NCBI RefSeq assembly: GCF_963678635.1
Contig: NC_087064.1
Span: 50,577,346-50,637,345, forward strand
DNA length: 60,000 nt
Source of the DNA: Symsagittifera roscoffensis
Taxonomy: Eukaryota; Xenacoelomorpha; Acoela; Convolutidae
Reading direction: 5' to 3'
Part shown: positions 11,119-22,142 of the stretch, piece after piece
Numbering within the stretch: the first letter of the stretch is position 1
Layout: the number at the start of each line of letters is the position of its first letter
The notes under the pieces: generated by a model
What the model was told of the DNA's origin: nothing
The model's database searches: none
The model's input: the letters and a program-made list of their open reading frames with translations, nothing else
Translations under genes and position numbers: made by a program

Positions 11119-11429
11119 TGAAAAGGTTTACGATCGAAGAGATCAATTTCAGAACTATCAAACATGGATTTTTCCTTACACATTTTCCGAGTGTCACATC
11201 AAGAAAAAACCAAAAATAACTCTTTGGGAAGCGGAGTATTTTTTTCGCTAACCATACTAATTCGTTTCTCATTAATCGAAAGCTGTCGTTTCTGTTTTGT
11301 TACTTCTCAAGGATTTGGGGATTCAAAAAGATACAAAAATTTACTTTTTCTTGAGTATTTTGTCCCTTTTTTGCACACAATAGTAAAGTTCAATCTTTCC
11401 CTGAAATTAAATTTTCTTTTACCGGTTGT

Positions 11430-11437
11430 CACGATGC
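11430..11437 (-). repeat. Deletion scar: tRNA-less unit 8
   Basis: Same GGTTGTC/ACGATGC join; 712 bp from the scar at 10,718 within a duplicated 712-bp block. Confidence 0.85.
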
Positions 11438-11760
11438 TGAGAAGGTTAACGATCGAAGAGATCAATTTCAGAACTATCAAACATGGATTTTTCCTTACAC
11501 ATTTTCCGAGTGTCACAGCAAGAAAAAACCAAAAAAAATTCTTTGAGAAGCGGAGTATATTTTTCGCTAAACAGAATAAATTGTTCTAATTAATCAAAAG
11601 TTGTTGTTGTTTCTGGTTTGTTACATCTCAAGGATTTGGGAATTCAAAAAGATACAAAAATTTACTTTTTCTTGAGTATTTTGTCCCTTTTTTGCACACA
11701 ATAGTAAAGTTCAATCTTTCCCTAAAAACAAATACTTTTTTACCGCCCGTCTGAGTTTAT

Positions 11761-11830
11761 GCATCGTACGGGAATCGAACCCTTGTCAACAGCTTGGAAG
11801 GCTGCTATGCTATCACTACATCAACGATGC
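11761..11830 (-). tRNA. tRNA-Gly(TCC), A-box variant G10A/G19A
   Basis: Identical to the copy at 11,049, one 712-bp block later. Confidence 0.55.
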
Positions 11831-12150
11831 TGAAAAGGTTTACGATCGAAGAGATCAATTTCAGAACTATCAAACATGGATTTTTCCTTACACATTTTCC
11901 GAGTGTCACATCAAGAAAAAACCAAAAATAACTCTTTGGGAAGCGGAGTATTTTTTTCGCTAACCATACTAATTCGTTTCTCATTAATCGAAAGCTGTCG
12001 TTTCTGTTTTGTTTTTTCTCAAGGATTTGGGGATTCAAAAAGAGCCAAGAATTTACTATTTCATGAAAATTTTGTCCCTCTAATGCACACAATAGTAATG
12101 TTCAATCTTTCCCTGAAATTAAATACTCTTTTACCGGTCGTCTGAATTAT

Positions 12151-12220
12151 GCATCGTACGGGAATCGAACCCATGTCAACAGCTTGGAAGGCTGCTATGC
12201 TACCACTACACCAACGATGC
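12151..12220 (-). tRNA. tRNA-Gly(TCC), consensus
   Basis: All 70 positions match consensus; 390 bp after an A-box variant copy. Confidence 0.88.
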
Positions 12221-12532
12221 TGAGAAGGTTTACGATCGAAGGAATCAATTTCAGAACTTTCAAACATGGATTTTTCCTTACACATTTTCCGAGTGCCATA
12301 TCAAGAAAAAACCAAAGTAACTCCTAGAGAAGCGGAGTATATTTTTCGCTAACCAGACTAATTTGTTCTAATTAATCAAAATGTGTTGTTGTTTCTGGTT
12401 TGTTACATCTCAAGGATTTGGGAATTCAAAAAGAGACAAAAATTTACTTTTTCTTGAGTATTTTGTCCCTTTTTTGCACACAATAGTAATGCTCAATCTT
12501 TCCCTGAAATTAAATACTCTTTTACCGGTCGT

Positions 12533-12540
12533 CACGATGC
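12533..12540 (-). repeat. Deletion scar: tRNA-less unit 9
   Basis: GGTCGTC/ACGATGC join between the consensus tRNAs at 12,151 and 12,861. Confidence 0.85.
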
Positions 12541-12860
12541 TGAGAAGGTTAACGATCGAAGAGATCAATTTCAGAACTATCAAACATGGATTTTTCCTTA
12601 CACATTTTCCGAGTGTCACATCAAGAAAAAACCAAAAATAACTCTTTGGGAAGCGGAGTACTTTTTTCGCTAACCATACTAATTCGTTTCTCATTAATCG
12701 AAAGCTGTCGTTTCTGGTTTGTTACATCTCAAGGATTTGGGAATTCAAAAAGAGACACAACTTTACTTTTTCTTGAGTATTTTGTCCCTTTTTTGCACAC
12801 AATAGTAATGTTCAATATTTCCCTGAAATTAAATACTCTTTTACCGGTCGTCTGAATTAT

Positions 12861-12930
12861 GCATCGTACGGGAATCGAACCCATGTCAACAGCTTGGAAG
12901 GCTGCTATGCTACCACTACACCAACGATGC
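12861..12930 (-). tRNA. tRNA-Gly(TCC), consensus
   Basis: All 70 positions match consensus; 710 bp after the previous tRNA. Confidence 0.88.
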
Positions 12931-13242
12931 TGAAAAGGTTTACGATCGAAGAGATGAATTTCAGAACTTTCAAACATGGATTTTTCTTTACACATTTTCT
13001 AAGTGTCACAGCAAGAAAAAGTCAAAAAAATTCTTTGAGAAGCGGAGTATATTTTTCGCTAACCAGACTAATTTGTTCTAATTAATCAAAAGTTGTTGTT
13101 GTTTCTGGTTTGTTACATCTCAAGGATTTGGGAATTCAAAAAGATACAAAAATTTACTTTTTCTTGAGTATTTTGTCCCTTTTTTGCACACAATAGTAAT
13201 GTTCAATCTTTCCCTGAAATTAAATACTCTTTTACCGGTCGT

Positions 13243-13250
13243 CACGATGC
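13243..13250 (-). repeat. Deletion scar: tRNA-less unit 10
   Basis: Same join, between the tRNAs at 12,861 and 13,569. Confidence 0.85.
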
Positions 13251-13568
13251 TGAGAAGGTTAACGATCGAAGAGATCAATTTCAGTACTATCAAACATGGA
13301 TTTTTCCTTACACATTTTCCGAGTGTCACATCAAGAAAAAACCAAAAATAACTCTTTGGGAAGCGGAGTATTTTTTCGCTAACCAAATTATTCGTTTCTC
13401 ATTAATCGAAAGCTGTCGTTTCTGGTTTGTTACTTCTCAAGGATTTGGGGATTCAAAAAGAGCCAAGAATGTACGATTTCATGAATATTTTGTCCCTCTA
13501 ATGCACACAATAGTAATGTTCAATCTTTCCCTGAAATTAAATACTCTTTTACCGGTCTTCTGAATTAT

Positions 13569-13638
13569 GCATCATACGGGAATCGAACCCATGTCAACAG
13601 CTTGGAAGGCTGCTATGCTACCACTACACCAACGATGC
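13569..13638 (-). tRNA. tRNA-Gly(TCC), near consensus
   Basis: The only change is C67 to T, leaving a G6-U67 wobble in the acceptor stem. Confidence 0.82.
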
Positions 13639-13950
13639 TGAAAAGGTTTACGATCGAAGAGATGAATTTCAGAAATTTCAAACATGGATTTTTCTTTACA
13701 CATTTTCTAAGTGTCACAGCAAGAAAAAACCAAAAAAATTCTTTGAGAAGCGGAGTATATTTTTCGCTAACCAGACTAATTTGTTCTAATTAATCAAAAG
13801 TTGTTGTTGTTTCTGGTTTGTTACATCTCAAGGATTTGGGAATTCAAAAAGAAACAAAATTTTACTTTTTCTTGAGTATTTTGTCCCTTTTTTGCACACA
13901 ATAGTAATGTTCAATCTTTCCCTGAAATTAAATACTCTTTTACCGGTCGT

Positions 13951-13958
13951 CACGATGC
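13951..13958 (-). repeat. Deletion scar: tRNA-less unit 11
   Basis: Last tRNA-less unit in the window; none is seen after 14 kb. Confidence 0.85.
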
Positions 13959-14278
13959 TGAGAAGGTTAACGATCGAAGAGATCAAATTCAGAACTATCA
14001 AACATGGATTTTTCCTTACACATTTTCCGAGTGTCACATCAAGAAAAAACCAAAAATAACTCTTTGGGAAGCGGAGTATTTTTTTCGCTAACCAGACTAA
14101 TTCATTTCTCATTAATCGAAAGCTGTCGTTTCTGGTTTGTTACTTCTCAAGGATTTGAGGATTCCAAAAGAGCCAAGAATTTACTATTTCATGAATATTT
14201 TGTCCCTCTAATGCACACAATAGTAATGTTCAATCTTTCCCTGAAATTAAATACTCTTTTACCGGTCGTCTGAATTAT

Positions 14279-14331
14279 GCATGGTACGAGAGTGAACCTA
14301 TGTCAACAGCTCGGAAGGCTGCTATGCTACC
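14279..14331 (-). pseudogene. Truncated tRNA-Gly, 5' part missing
   Basis: Same truncation as at 817 with extra changes in the acceptor and T arm. Its 166-bp mini-unit leads directly into the GCC-anticodon copy. Confidence 0.85.
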
Positions 14332-14444
14332 GAATTTACTGGAATTTGATATTTCTTGAATATTTTGTCCCCCTAACGCACACAATAATAATTTTCAATC
14401 TTTCCCTGAAAAGAAATACTCTTGTACCGGTCGTCTGAGTTTAT

Positions 14445-14514
14445 GCATCGTACGTGAATCGAACCCATGCCAACAGCTTGGCAGGCTGCTATGCTACCAC
14501 TACACCAACGATGC
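14445..14514 (-). tRNA. tRNA-Gly with anticodon GCC
   Basis: The anticodon loop is CTGCCAA, giving GCC, so it would read GGC/GGU glycine codons instead of GGA/GGG. The anticodon stem is intact. The T stem has one mismatch (C62 to A), which also alters the last B-box base. Confidence 0.65.
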
Positions 14515-14831
14515 TGAGAAGGCTAACGATCGAAGAGATCAATTTCAGAACTATCAAACATGGATTTTTCCTTACACATTTTCCGAGTGTCACATCAAGA
14601 AAAACCAAAATAATTCTTTGAGAAGCGGAATAAATTTTTCGCTTACCAGAACAATTTGTTCTCATTCATCGAAAGCTGTTGTTGTTTCTGGTTTGTTACT
14701 TCTCAAGGTCAATTGGATTTCAAAAAACGACAAGAATTTACAATTTCATGAATATTTTGTCACTCTAACGCACACAATAGTAATGCTCAATCTTTCCCTG
14801 AAATTAAATATTCGTTTACCGCCCGTCTGAG

Positions 14832-14880
14832 TGCTCAATTTTTCCCTAAAATTAAATATTCTTTTACCGCGCGTCTGAGT
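14832..14880. repeat. 49-bp partial duplication in spacer
   Basis: The block from TGCTCAAT to CGTCTGAGT is repeated, stretching the unit to 440 bp. The same insertion occurs near 16,219-16,266. In both places it follows an anticodon-switched tRNA. Confidence 0.8.
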
Positions 14881-14884
14881 TTAT

Positions 14885-14954
14885 GCATCGTACGGGAATC
14901 GAACCCATTTCAACAGCTTGGAAGGCTGCTATGCTACCACTACACCAACGATGC
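14885..14954 (-). tRNA. tRNA-Gly(TCC), near consensus
   Basis: Single change, C48 to A in the variable loop; all stems paired. Confidence 0.78.
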
Positions 14955-15276
14955 TGAAAAGGTTTACGATCGAAGAGATGAATTTCAGAACTTTCAAACA
15001 TGGATTTTTCCTTACACATTTTCTAAGTGTCACAGCAAGAAAAAATCAAAGAAATTCTTTGAGAAGCGGAGTAAAATTTTCGCTAACCAGACCAATTTGT
15101 TCTCATTCATCGAAAGCTGTTGTTGTTTCTGGTTTGTTAGTTCTCAAGGTCAATGGGAATTTAAAAAACGACAAGAATTTACTATTTCATGATATTTTTT
15201 ACCTCTGACGCACACAATAGTAATGCTCAATCTTTCCCTGAAATTAAATATTCTTTTACTGCCCGTCTGAGTTTAT

Positions 15277-15346
15277 GCATCGTACGGGAATCGAACCCAA
15301 GTCAACAGCTTGGAAAACTGCTATGCTACCACCACACCAACGATGC
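15277..15346 (-). tRNA. tRNA-Gly(TCC), multiple changes
   Basis: A49 to T breaks the T stem, C31 and C32 are T, and A14 is G. Probably decayed. Confidence 0.5.
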
Positions 15347-15666
15347 TGAGAAGGTTAACGATCGAAGAGATCAATTTCAGAACTATCAAACATGGAATTT
15401 TCCTTACACATTTTCCGAGTGTCACATCAAGAAAAAACCAAAAATAACTCTTTGGGAAGCGGAGTATTTTTCTCGCTAACCAGACTAATTCGTTTCTCAT
15501 TAATCGAAAGCTGTCGTTTCTGGTTTGTTACTTCTCAAGGATTTGGGGATTCAAAAAGAGCCACGAATTTACTATTTCATGAATATTTTGTCCCTCTAAT
15601 GCACACAATAGTAATGTTCAATCTTTCCTTGAAATTAAATACTCTTTTACCGGTCGTCTGAAATAT

Positions 15667-15719
15667 GCATAGTACGAGAGTGAACCTATGTCAACAGCAT
15701 AGAAGGCTGCTATGCTACC
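15667..15719 (-). pseudogene. Truncated tRNA-Gly, 5' part missing
   Basis: Third copy of the 166-bp mini-unit truncation. Its anticodon loop has also decayed to CTTCTAT. Confidence 0.85.
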
Positions 15720-15832
15720 GAATTTACTGGAATTTGATATTTCTTGAATATTTTGTCCCCCTAACGCACACAATAATAATTTTCAATCTTTCCCTGAAAA
15801 GAAATACTCTTGTACCGGTCGTCTGAGTTTAT

Positions 15833-15902
15833 GCATCGTACGTGAATCGAACCCATGCCAACAGCTTGGTAGGCTGCTATGCTACCACTACACCAACGAT
15901 GC
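15833..15902 (-). tRNA. tRNA-Gly with anticodon ACC
   Basis: The anticodon loop is CTACCAA, giving ACC (glycine GGU). It shares the T-stem C62A and the variable-loop change with the GCC copy at 14,445, so the two are sisters differing at position 34. Confidence 0.65.
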
Positions 15903-16273
15903 TGAGAAGGCTAACGATCGAAGAGATCAATTTCAGAACTATCAAACATGGGTTTTTCCTTACACATTTTCCGAGTGTCACATCAAGAAAAAACCAAAAT
16001 AATTCTTTGAGAAGCGGAATAAATTTTTCGCTAACAAGAACAATTTGTTCTCATTCATCGAAAGCTGTTGTTGTTTCTGGTTTGTTACTTCTCAAGGTCA
16101 ATTGGATTTCAAAAAACGACAAGAGTTTACTATTTCATGAATATTTTGTCACTCTAACGCACACAATAGTAATGCTCAATCTTTCCCTGAAATTAAATAT
16201 TGTTTTACCGCCCGTCTGAGTGCTCAATTTTTCCCTAAAATTAAATATTCTTTTACCGCCCGTCTGAGTTTAT

Positions 16274-16343
16274 GCATCGTACGGGAATCGAACCCATGTC
16301 AACAGCTTGGAAGGATGCTATGGAACCACTACACCAACGATGC
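16274..16343 (-). tRNA. tRNA-Gly(TCC), D- and anticodon-stem mismatches
   Basis: G30 to T breaks an anticodon-stem pair and the D-stem 3' strand is CCAT. Likely a pseudogene. Confidence 0.5.
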
Positions 16344-16665
16344 TGAGAATGTTTACGATCGAAGATATGAATCTCAGAACTTTCAAACATGGATTTTTCC
16401 TTACACATTTTCTAAGTGTCACAGCAAGAAAAAACCAAAACAATTCCTTGAGTAGCGGAGTAAATTTTTTGCTAACCAGACCAATTTGTTCTCATTCATC
16501 GAAAGCTGTTGTTGTTTCTGGTTTGTTGGTTCTCAAGGTCAATGGGAATTTAAAAAACGACAAGAATTTACTATTTCATGATATTTTGTCCCTCTAACGC
16601 ACACAATAGTAATGCTCAATCTTTCCCTGAAATTAAATATTCTTTTACTGCCCGTCTGAGTTTAT

Positions 16666-16735
16666 GCATCGTACGGGAATCGAACCCATGTCAACAGCTT
16701 GGAAGGCTGCTATGCTACCACTACACCAACGATGC
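16666..16735 (-). tRNA. tRNA-Gly(TCC), consensus
   Basis: All 70 positions match consensus. Confidence 0.88.
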
Positions 16736-17055
16736 TGAGAAGGTTTTCGATCGAAGAGATGAATCTCAGAACTTTCAAACTTGGATTTTTCCTGACAAAT
16801 ATTCTGAGTGTCACATCAGAAAAAAACCGAAACTATTCTTTGAGAAGCTGATAGTTTTCTCGCTAACCAGACTCGTTTGTTTCTCATTAATCGAAAGCTG
16901 TCGTTTCTGGTTTGTTACTTCTCAAGGACTTTGGGAATTCAAAAAGAGACAAGACTTTACTATTTCATGAGTATTTTGTCCCTGTAACGCACACAATAGT
17001 AATGTTCAATCTTTTCCTGAAATTAAATATTCTTTTAACGCCCTTCTGAGTTTAT

Positions 17056-17125
17056 GCATCGTAGAGGAATCGAACCCATGTCAACAGCTTGGAAGGCTGC
17101 TATGCTACCACTACACCAACGATGC
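17056..17125 (-). tRNA. tRNA-Gly(TCC), T-stem mismatch
   Basis: The T-stem 3' strand is CCTCT instead of CCCGT, leaving one mismatch and one wobble. The 2,348-bp duplicated block begins inside this copy. Confidence 0.65.
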
Positions 17126-17445
17126 TGAGAAGGTTTACGATCGAAGAGATGAATTTCAGACTTTTCAAACTTGGATTTTTCCTTACAAATATTCTGAGTG
17201 TCACATCAAAAAGAAACCACAACTATTCTTTGAGAAGCGGAGTAGTTTTTTCGCTAATTAGACTAATTTGTTTCTCATTAATTGAAAGCTGTCGTTTCTG
17301 GTTTGTTACTTCTCAAGGATTTGGGGATTCAAAAAGAGACAAGAATTCTTTATTTCATGAATATTTTGTCCTTCTAACGCACACAATAGTAATGTTCAAT
17401 CTTTCCCTGAATTTGAATACTTTTTTACCGGTCGTTTGAGTTTAT

Positions 17446-17515
17446 GCATCGTACTTGAATCGAACCCATGTCATCAGCTTGGAAGGCGGCTATGCTACCA
17501 CTACACCAACGATTC
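17446..17515 (-). pseudogene. tRNA-Gly(TCC) pseudogene
   Basis: The T-stem 3' strand is CAAGT (two mismatches). A29C and T43A break the anticodon stem, and the second acceptor base is changed. Confidence 0.65.
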
Positions 17516-17837
17516 TGCGAAGGTTGACGATCGAAGAGATGAATGTCAGAACTTTCAAACTTGGATTTTTCCTTACACATTTTCTAAGTGTCACATCAAG
17601 AAAAAACCAAAATAATTCTATGAGAAGCGGAGTAAATTTTTCGCTAACCAGACCAATTTGTTCTCATTCATCGAAAGCTGTTGTTTTTTCTGGTTTTTTA
17701 AATCTCAATGTCAATGGGAATTTAAAAAACGACAAGAATTTACTATTTAATGATATTTTGTCCCTCTGACGCAAACAATAGAATTGCTCAATCTTTCCCT
17801 GAAATTAAATGTTCTTTTACCGCGCGTCTGAGTTTAT

Positions 17838-17907
17838 GCATCGTACGGGAATCGAACCCATGTCAACAGCTTGGAAGGCTGCTATGCTACCACTACACCA
17901 ACGATGC
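17838..17907 (-). tRNA. tRNA-Gly(TCC), consensus
   Basis: All 70 positions match consensus; duplicated at 20,186. Confidence 0.88.
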
Positions 17908-18229
17908 GGAAAAGGTTTACGATCGAAGAGATGAATTTCAGAACTATGAAACATGGATTTTTCCTTACACATTTTGTAAGTGTCACAGCAAGAAAAAACC
18001 AAAGAAATTCTTTGAGAAGCGGAGTAAATTTTTCGCTAACCAGACCAATTTGTTCTCATTCATCGAAAGCTGTTGTTGTTTCTGGTTTGTTAGTTCTCAA
18101 GGTCAATGGGAATTTAAAAAACGACAAGAATTTACTATTTCATGATATTTTGTACCTCTGACGCACACAATAGTAATGTTCAATCTTTCCCTGAAATTAA
18201 ATATTCTTTTACTGCCCGTCTGAGTTTAT

Positions 18230-18299
18230 GCATCGTACGGGAATCGAACCCATGTCAACAGCTTGGAAGGCTGCTATGCTATCACTACATCAACGATGC
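18230..18299 (-). tRNA. tRNA-Gly(TCC), A-box variant G10A/G19A
   Basis: Only the paired D-arm changes G10A and G19A differ from consensus. Confidence 0.6.
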
Positions 18300-18622
18300 T
18301 GAAAAGGTTTACGATCGAAGAGATGATTTTCAGAACTTTCAAACAAGGATTTTTCCTTACACATTTTCTGAATGTTACATCAAGAAAAAACCAAAATAAT
18401 TCTTTGAGAAGCGGAATAATTTTTTCGCTAACCAGACTAATTTGTTCTCATTAATCGAAAGCTGTTGTTGTTTCTGGTTTGTTACTTCTCAAGGTCAATG
18501 GGAATTCAAAAAACGACAAGAATTTACTATTTCATGAATATTTTGTCCCTCTAACACACACAATAGTAAAGTTCAATCTTTCCCTGAAAACAAATACTCT
18601 TTTACCGCCCGTCTGAGTTTAT

Positions 18623-18692
18623 GCATCGTACGGGAATCGAACCCATGTCAACAGCTTGGAAGGCTGCTATGCTATCACTACATCAACGATGC
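18623..18692 (-). tRNA. tRNA-Gly(TCC), A-box variant G10A/G19A
   Basis: Same two D-arm changes as at 18,230. An A5 run in other units of this subtype lies nearer the 3' end than usual; here the spacer has CCTGAAAAC without it. Confidence 0.6.
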
Positions 18693-19014
18693 TGAAAAGG
18701 TTTACGATCGAAGAGATGATTTTCAGAACTTTCAAACAAGGATTTTTCCTTACACATTTTCTGAATGTTACATCAAGAAAAAACCAAAAAAATTCTTTGA
18801 GAATTTGAGTAAATTTTTCGCTAACCAGACCAATTTGTTCTCATTCATTGAAAGCTGTTGTTGTTTCTGGTTTGTTAGTTCTCAAGGTCAATGGGAATTG
18901 AAAAAACGACAAGAATTTACTATTTCATGATATTTTGTCCCTCTAACGCACACAATAGTAATGCTCAATCTTTCCCTGAAATTAAATATTCTTTTACTGC
19001 CCGTCTGAGTTTAT

Positions 19015-19084
19015 GCATCGTACGGGAATCGAACCCATGTCAACAGCTTGGAAGGCTGCTATGCTACCACAACACCAACGGTGC
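19015..19084 (-). tRNA. tRNA-Gly(TCC), A14T and T4C
   Basis: A14, invariant in most tRNAs, is T, and T4C mismatches A69 in the acceptor stem. The same pair of changes recurs at 21,363, 40,590, 44,496 and 46,438. Confidence 0.55.
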
Positions 19085-19403
19085 TGAGTAGGTTTACGAT
19101 CGAAGAGATGAATCTCAGAACTTTCAAACTTGGATTTTTCCTGACAAATATTCTGAGTGTCACATCAGAAAAAACCAAAACTATTCTTTGAGAAGCTGAT
19201 AGTTTTTTCGCTAACCAGACTCCTTTGTTTCTCATTAATCGAAAGCTGTTGTTTCTGGTTTGTTACTTCTCAAGGACTTTGGGAATTCAAAAAGAGACAA
19301 GAATTTACTGTTTCATGAATATTTTGTCCCTCTAACGCACACAATAGTAATGCTCAACCTTTCCCTGAAATTAAATATTCTTTTACCGCCCGTCTGAATT
19401 TAT

Positions 19404-19473
19404 GCATCCTACGTGAATCGAACCCATGTCAACAGCTTGGAAGGCTGCTATGCTACCACTACACCAACGATGC
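19404..19473 (-). tRNA. tRNA-Gly(TCC), acceptor and T-stem lesions
   Basis: C67G opposes G6 and C62A breaks a T-stem pair. Confidence 0.55.
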
Positions 19474-19793
19474 TGAGAAGGTTTACGATCGAAGAGATGA
19501 ATTTCAGACTTTTCAAACTTGGATTTTTCCTTACAAATATTCTGAGTGTCACATCAAAAAGAAACCACAACTATTCTTTGAGAAGCGGAGTAGTTTTTTC
19601 GCTAATTAGACTAATTTGTTTCTCATTAATTGAAAGCTGTCGTTTCTGGTTTGTTACTTCTCAAGGATTTGGGGATTCAAAAAGAGACAAGAATTCTTTA
19701 TTTCATGAATATTTTGTCCTTCTAACGCACACAATAGTAATGTTCAATCTTTCCCTGAATTTGAATACTTTTTTACCGGTCGTTTGAGTTTAT

Positions 19794-19863
19794 GCATCGT
19801 ACTTGAATCGAACCCATGTCATCAGCTTGGAAGGCGGCTATGCTACCACTACACCAACGATTC
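19794..19863 (-). pseudogene. tRNA-Gly(TCC) pseudogene
   Basis: Duplicate of 17,446 with the same T-stem, anticodon-stem and acceptor lesions. Confidence 0.65.
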
Positions 19864-20185
19864 TGCGAAGGTTGACGATCGAAGAGATGAATGTCAGAAC
19901 TTTCAAACTTGGATTTTTCCTTACACATTTTCTAAGTGTCACATCAAGAAAAAACCAAAATAATTCTATGAGAAGCGGAGTAAATTTTTCGCTAACCAGA
20001 CCAATTTGTTCTCATTCATCGAAAGCTGTTGTTTTTTCTGGTTTTTTAAATCTCAATGTCAATGGGAATTTAAAAAACGACAAGAATTTACTATTTAATG
20101 ATATTTTGTCCCTCTGACGCAAACAATAGAATTGCTCAATCTTTCCCTGAAATTAAATGTTCTTTTACCGCGCGTCTGAGTTTAT

Positions 20186-20255
20186 GCATCGTACGGGAAT
20201 CGAACCCATGTCAACAGCTTGGAAGGCTGCTATGCTACCACTACACCAACGATGC
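20186..20255 (-). tRNA. tRNA-Gly(TCC), consensus
   Basis: Duplicate of 17,838; all 70 positions match consensus. Confidence 0.88.
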
Positions 20256-20577
20256 GGAAAAGGTTTACGATCGAAGAGATGAATTTCAGAACTATGAAAC
20301 ATGGATTTTTCCTTACACATTTTGTAAGTGTCACAGCAAGAAAAAACCAAAGAAATTCTTTGAGAAGCGGAGTAAATTTTTCGCTAACCAGACCAATTTG
20401 TTCTCATTCATCGAAAGCTGTTGTTGTTTCTGGTTTGTTAGTTCTCAAGGTCAATGGGAATTTAAAAAACGACAAGAATTTACTATTTCATGATATTTTG
20501 TACCTCTGACGCACACAATAGTAATGTTCAATCTTTCCCTGAAATTAAATATTCTTTTACTGCCCGTCTGAGTTTAT

Positions 20578-20647
20578 GCATCGTACGGGAATCGAACCCA
20601 TGTCAACAGCTTGGAAGGCTGCTATGCTATCACTACATCAACGATGC
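20578..20647 (-). tRNA. tRNA-Gly(TCC), A-box variant G10A/G19A
   Basis: Duplicate of 18,230. Confidence 0.6.
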
Positions 20648-20970
20648 TGAAAAGGTTTACGATCGAAGAGATGATTTTCAGAACTTTCAAACAAGGATTT
20701 TTCCTTACACATTTTCTGAATGTTACATCAAGAAAAAACCAAAATAATTCTTTGAGAAGCGGAATAATTTTTTCGCTAACCAGACTAATTTGTTCTCATT
20801 AATCGAAAGCTGTTGTTGTTTCTGGTTTGTTACTTCTCAAGGTCAATGGGAATTCAAAAAACGACAAGAATTTACTATTTCATGAATATTTTGTCCCTCT
20901 AACACACACAATAGTAAAGTTCAATCTTTCCCTGAAAACAAATACTCTTTTACCGCCCGTCTGAGTTTAT

Positions 20971-21040
20971 GCATCGTACGGGAATCGAACCCATGTCAAC
21001 AGCTTGGAAGGCTGCTATGCTATCACTACATCAACGATGC
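20971..21040 (-). tRNA. tRNA-Gly(TCC), A-box variant G10A/G19A
   Basis: Duplicate of 18,623. Confidence 0.6.
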
Positions 21041-21362
21041 TGAAAAGGTTTACGATCGAAGAGATGATTTTCAGAACTTTCAAACAAGGATTTTTCCTTA
21101 CACATTTTCTGAATGTTACATCAAGAAAAAACCAAAAAAATTCTTTGAGAATTTGAGTAAATTTTTCGCTAACCAGACCAATTTGTTCTCATTCATTGAA
21201 AGCTGTTGTTGTTTCTGGTTTGTTAGTTCTCAAGGTCAATGGGAATTGAAAAAACGACAAGAATTTACTATTTCATGATATTTTGTCCCTCTAACGCACA
21301 CAATAGTAATGCTCAATCTTTCCCTGAAATTAAATATTCTTTTACTGCCCGTCTGAGTTTAT

Positions 21363-21432
21363 GCATCGTACGGGAATCGAACCCATGTCAACAGCTTGGA
21401 AGGCTGCTATGCTACCACAACACCAACGGTGC
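21363..21432 (-). tRNA. tRNA-Gly(TCC), A14T and T4C
   Basis: Duplicate of 19,015. Confidence 0.55.
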
Positions 21433-21751
21433 TGAGTAGGTTTACGATCGAAGAGATGAATCTCAGAACTTTCAAACTTGGATTTTTCCTGACAAATATT
21501 CTGAGTGTCACATCAGAAAAAACCAAAACTATTCTTTGAGAAGCTGATAGTTTTTTCGCTAACCAGACTCCTTTGTTTCTCATTAATCGAAAGCTGTTGT
21601 TTCTGGTTTGTTACTTCTCAAGGACTTTGGGAATTCAAAAAGAGACAAGAATTTACTGTTTCATGAATATTTTGTCCCTCTAACGCACACAATAGTAATG
21701 CTCAACCTTTCCCTGAAATTAAATATTCTTTTACCGCCCGTCTGAGTTTAT

Positions 21752-21821
21752 GCATCCTACGTGAATCGAACCCATGTGAACAGCTTGGAAGGCTGCTATG
21801 ATACCACTACACCAACGATGC
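21752..21821 (-). tRNA. tRNA-Gly(TCC), several lesions
   Basis: Shares C67G and C62A with 19,404 and adds a variable-loop change and a D-stem change (GATACC). Confidence 0.5.
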
Positions 21822-22142
21822 TGAAAAGGTTTACGATCGAAGAGATGAATTTCAGAACTTTCAAACATGGATTTTTCTTTACACATTTTCTAAGTGTCAC
21901 AGCAAAAAAAACCAAAAAAATTCTTTGAGAAGCGGAGTAAATTTTTCGCTAACCAGACCAATTTGTTCTCATTCATCGAAAGCTGTTGTTGTTTCTGGTG
22001 TGTTAGTTCTCAAGGTCAATGGGAATTTAAAAAACGACAAGAATTTACTATTTCAGGGTATTTTGTCCCTCTAACGCACACAATAGTAATGCTCAATCTT
22101 TCCCTGAAATTAAATATTCTTTTACCGCCCGTCTGAGTTTAT

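Larger units (their letters stand above)
17067..19397. repeat. Higher-order duplication, copy A (period 2,348 bp)
   Basis: This six-unit block appears identical to 19,415-21,745 wherever I compared it, including rare variants such as ACTTGAATCG and CAACGGTGC. The two blocks are directly adjacent, so this is a recent tandem duplication or an assembly duplication. Confidence 0.85.
19415..21745. repeat. Higher-order duplication, copy B (period 2,348 bp)
   Basis: Second copy of the six-unit block; the first visible difference at its end is GAATTT versus GAGTTT at 19,398/21,746. Confidence 0.85.

Noticed and set aside
5475-14112. Recurrent minus-strand 94-codon frame in tRNA-less units
   Set aside because: It exists only where the deletion scar removes stops, has no recognisable domain, and reads through spacer that is frameshifted in other units.
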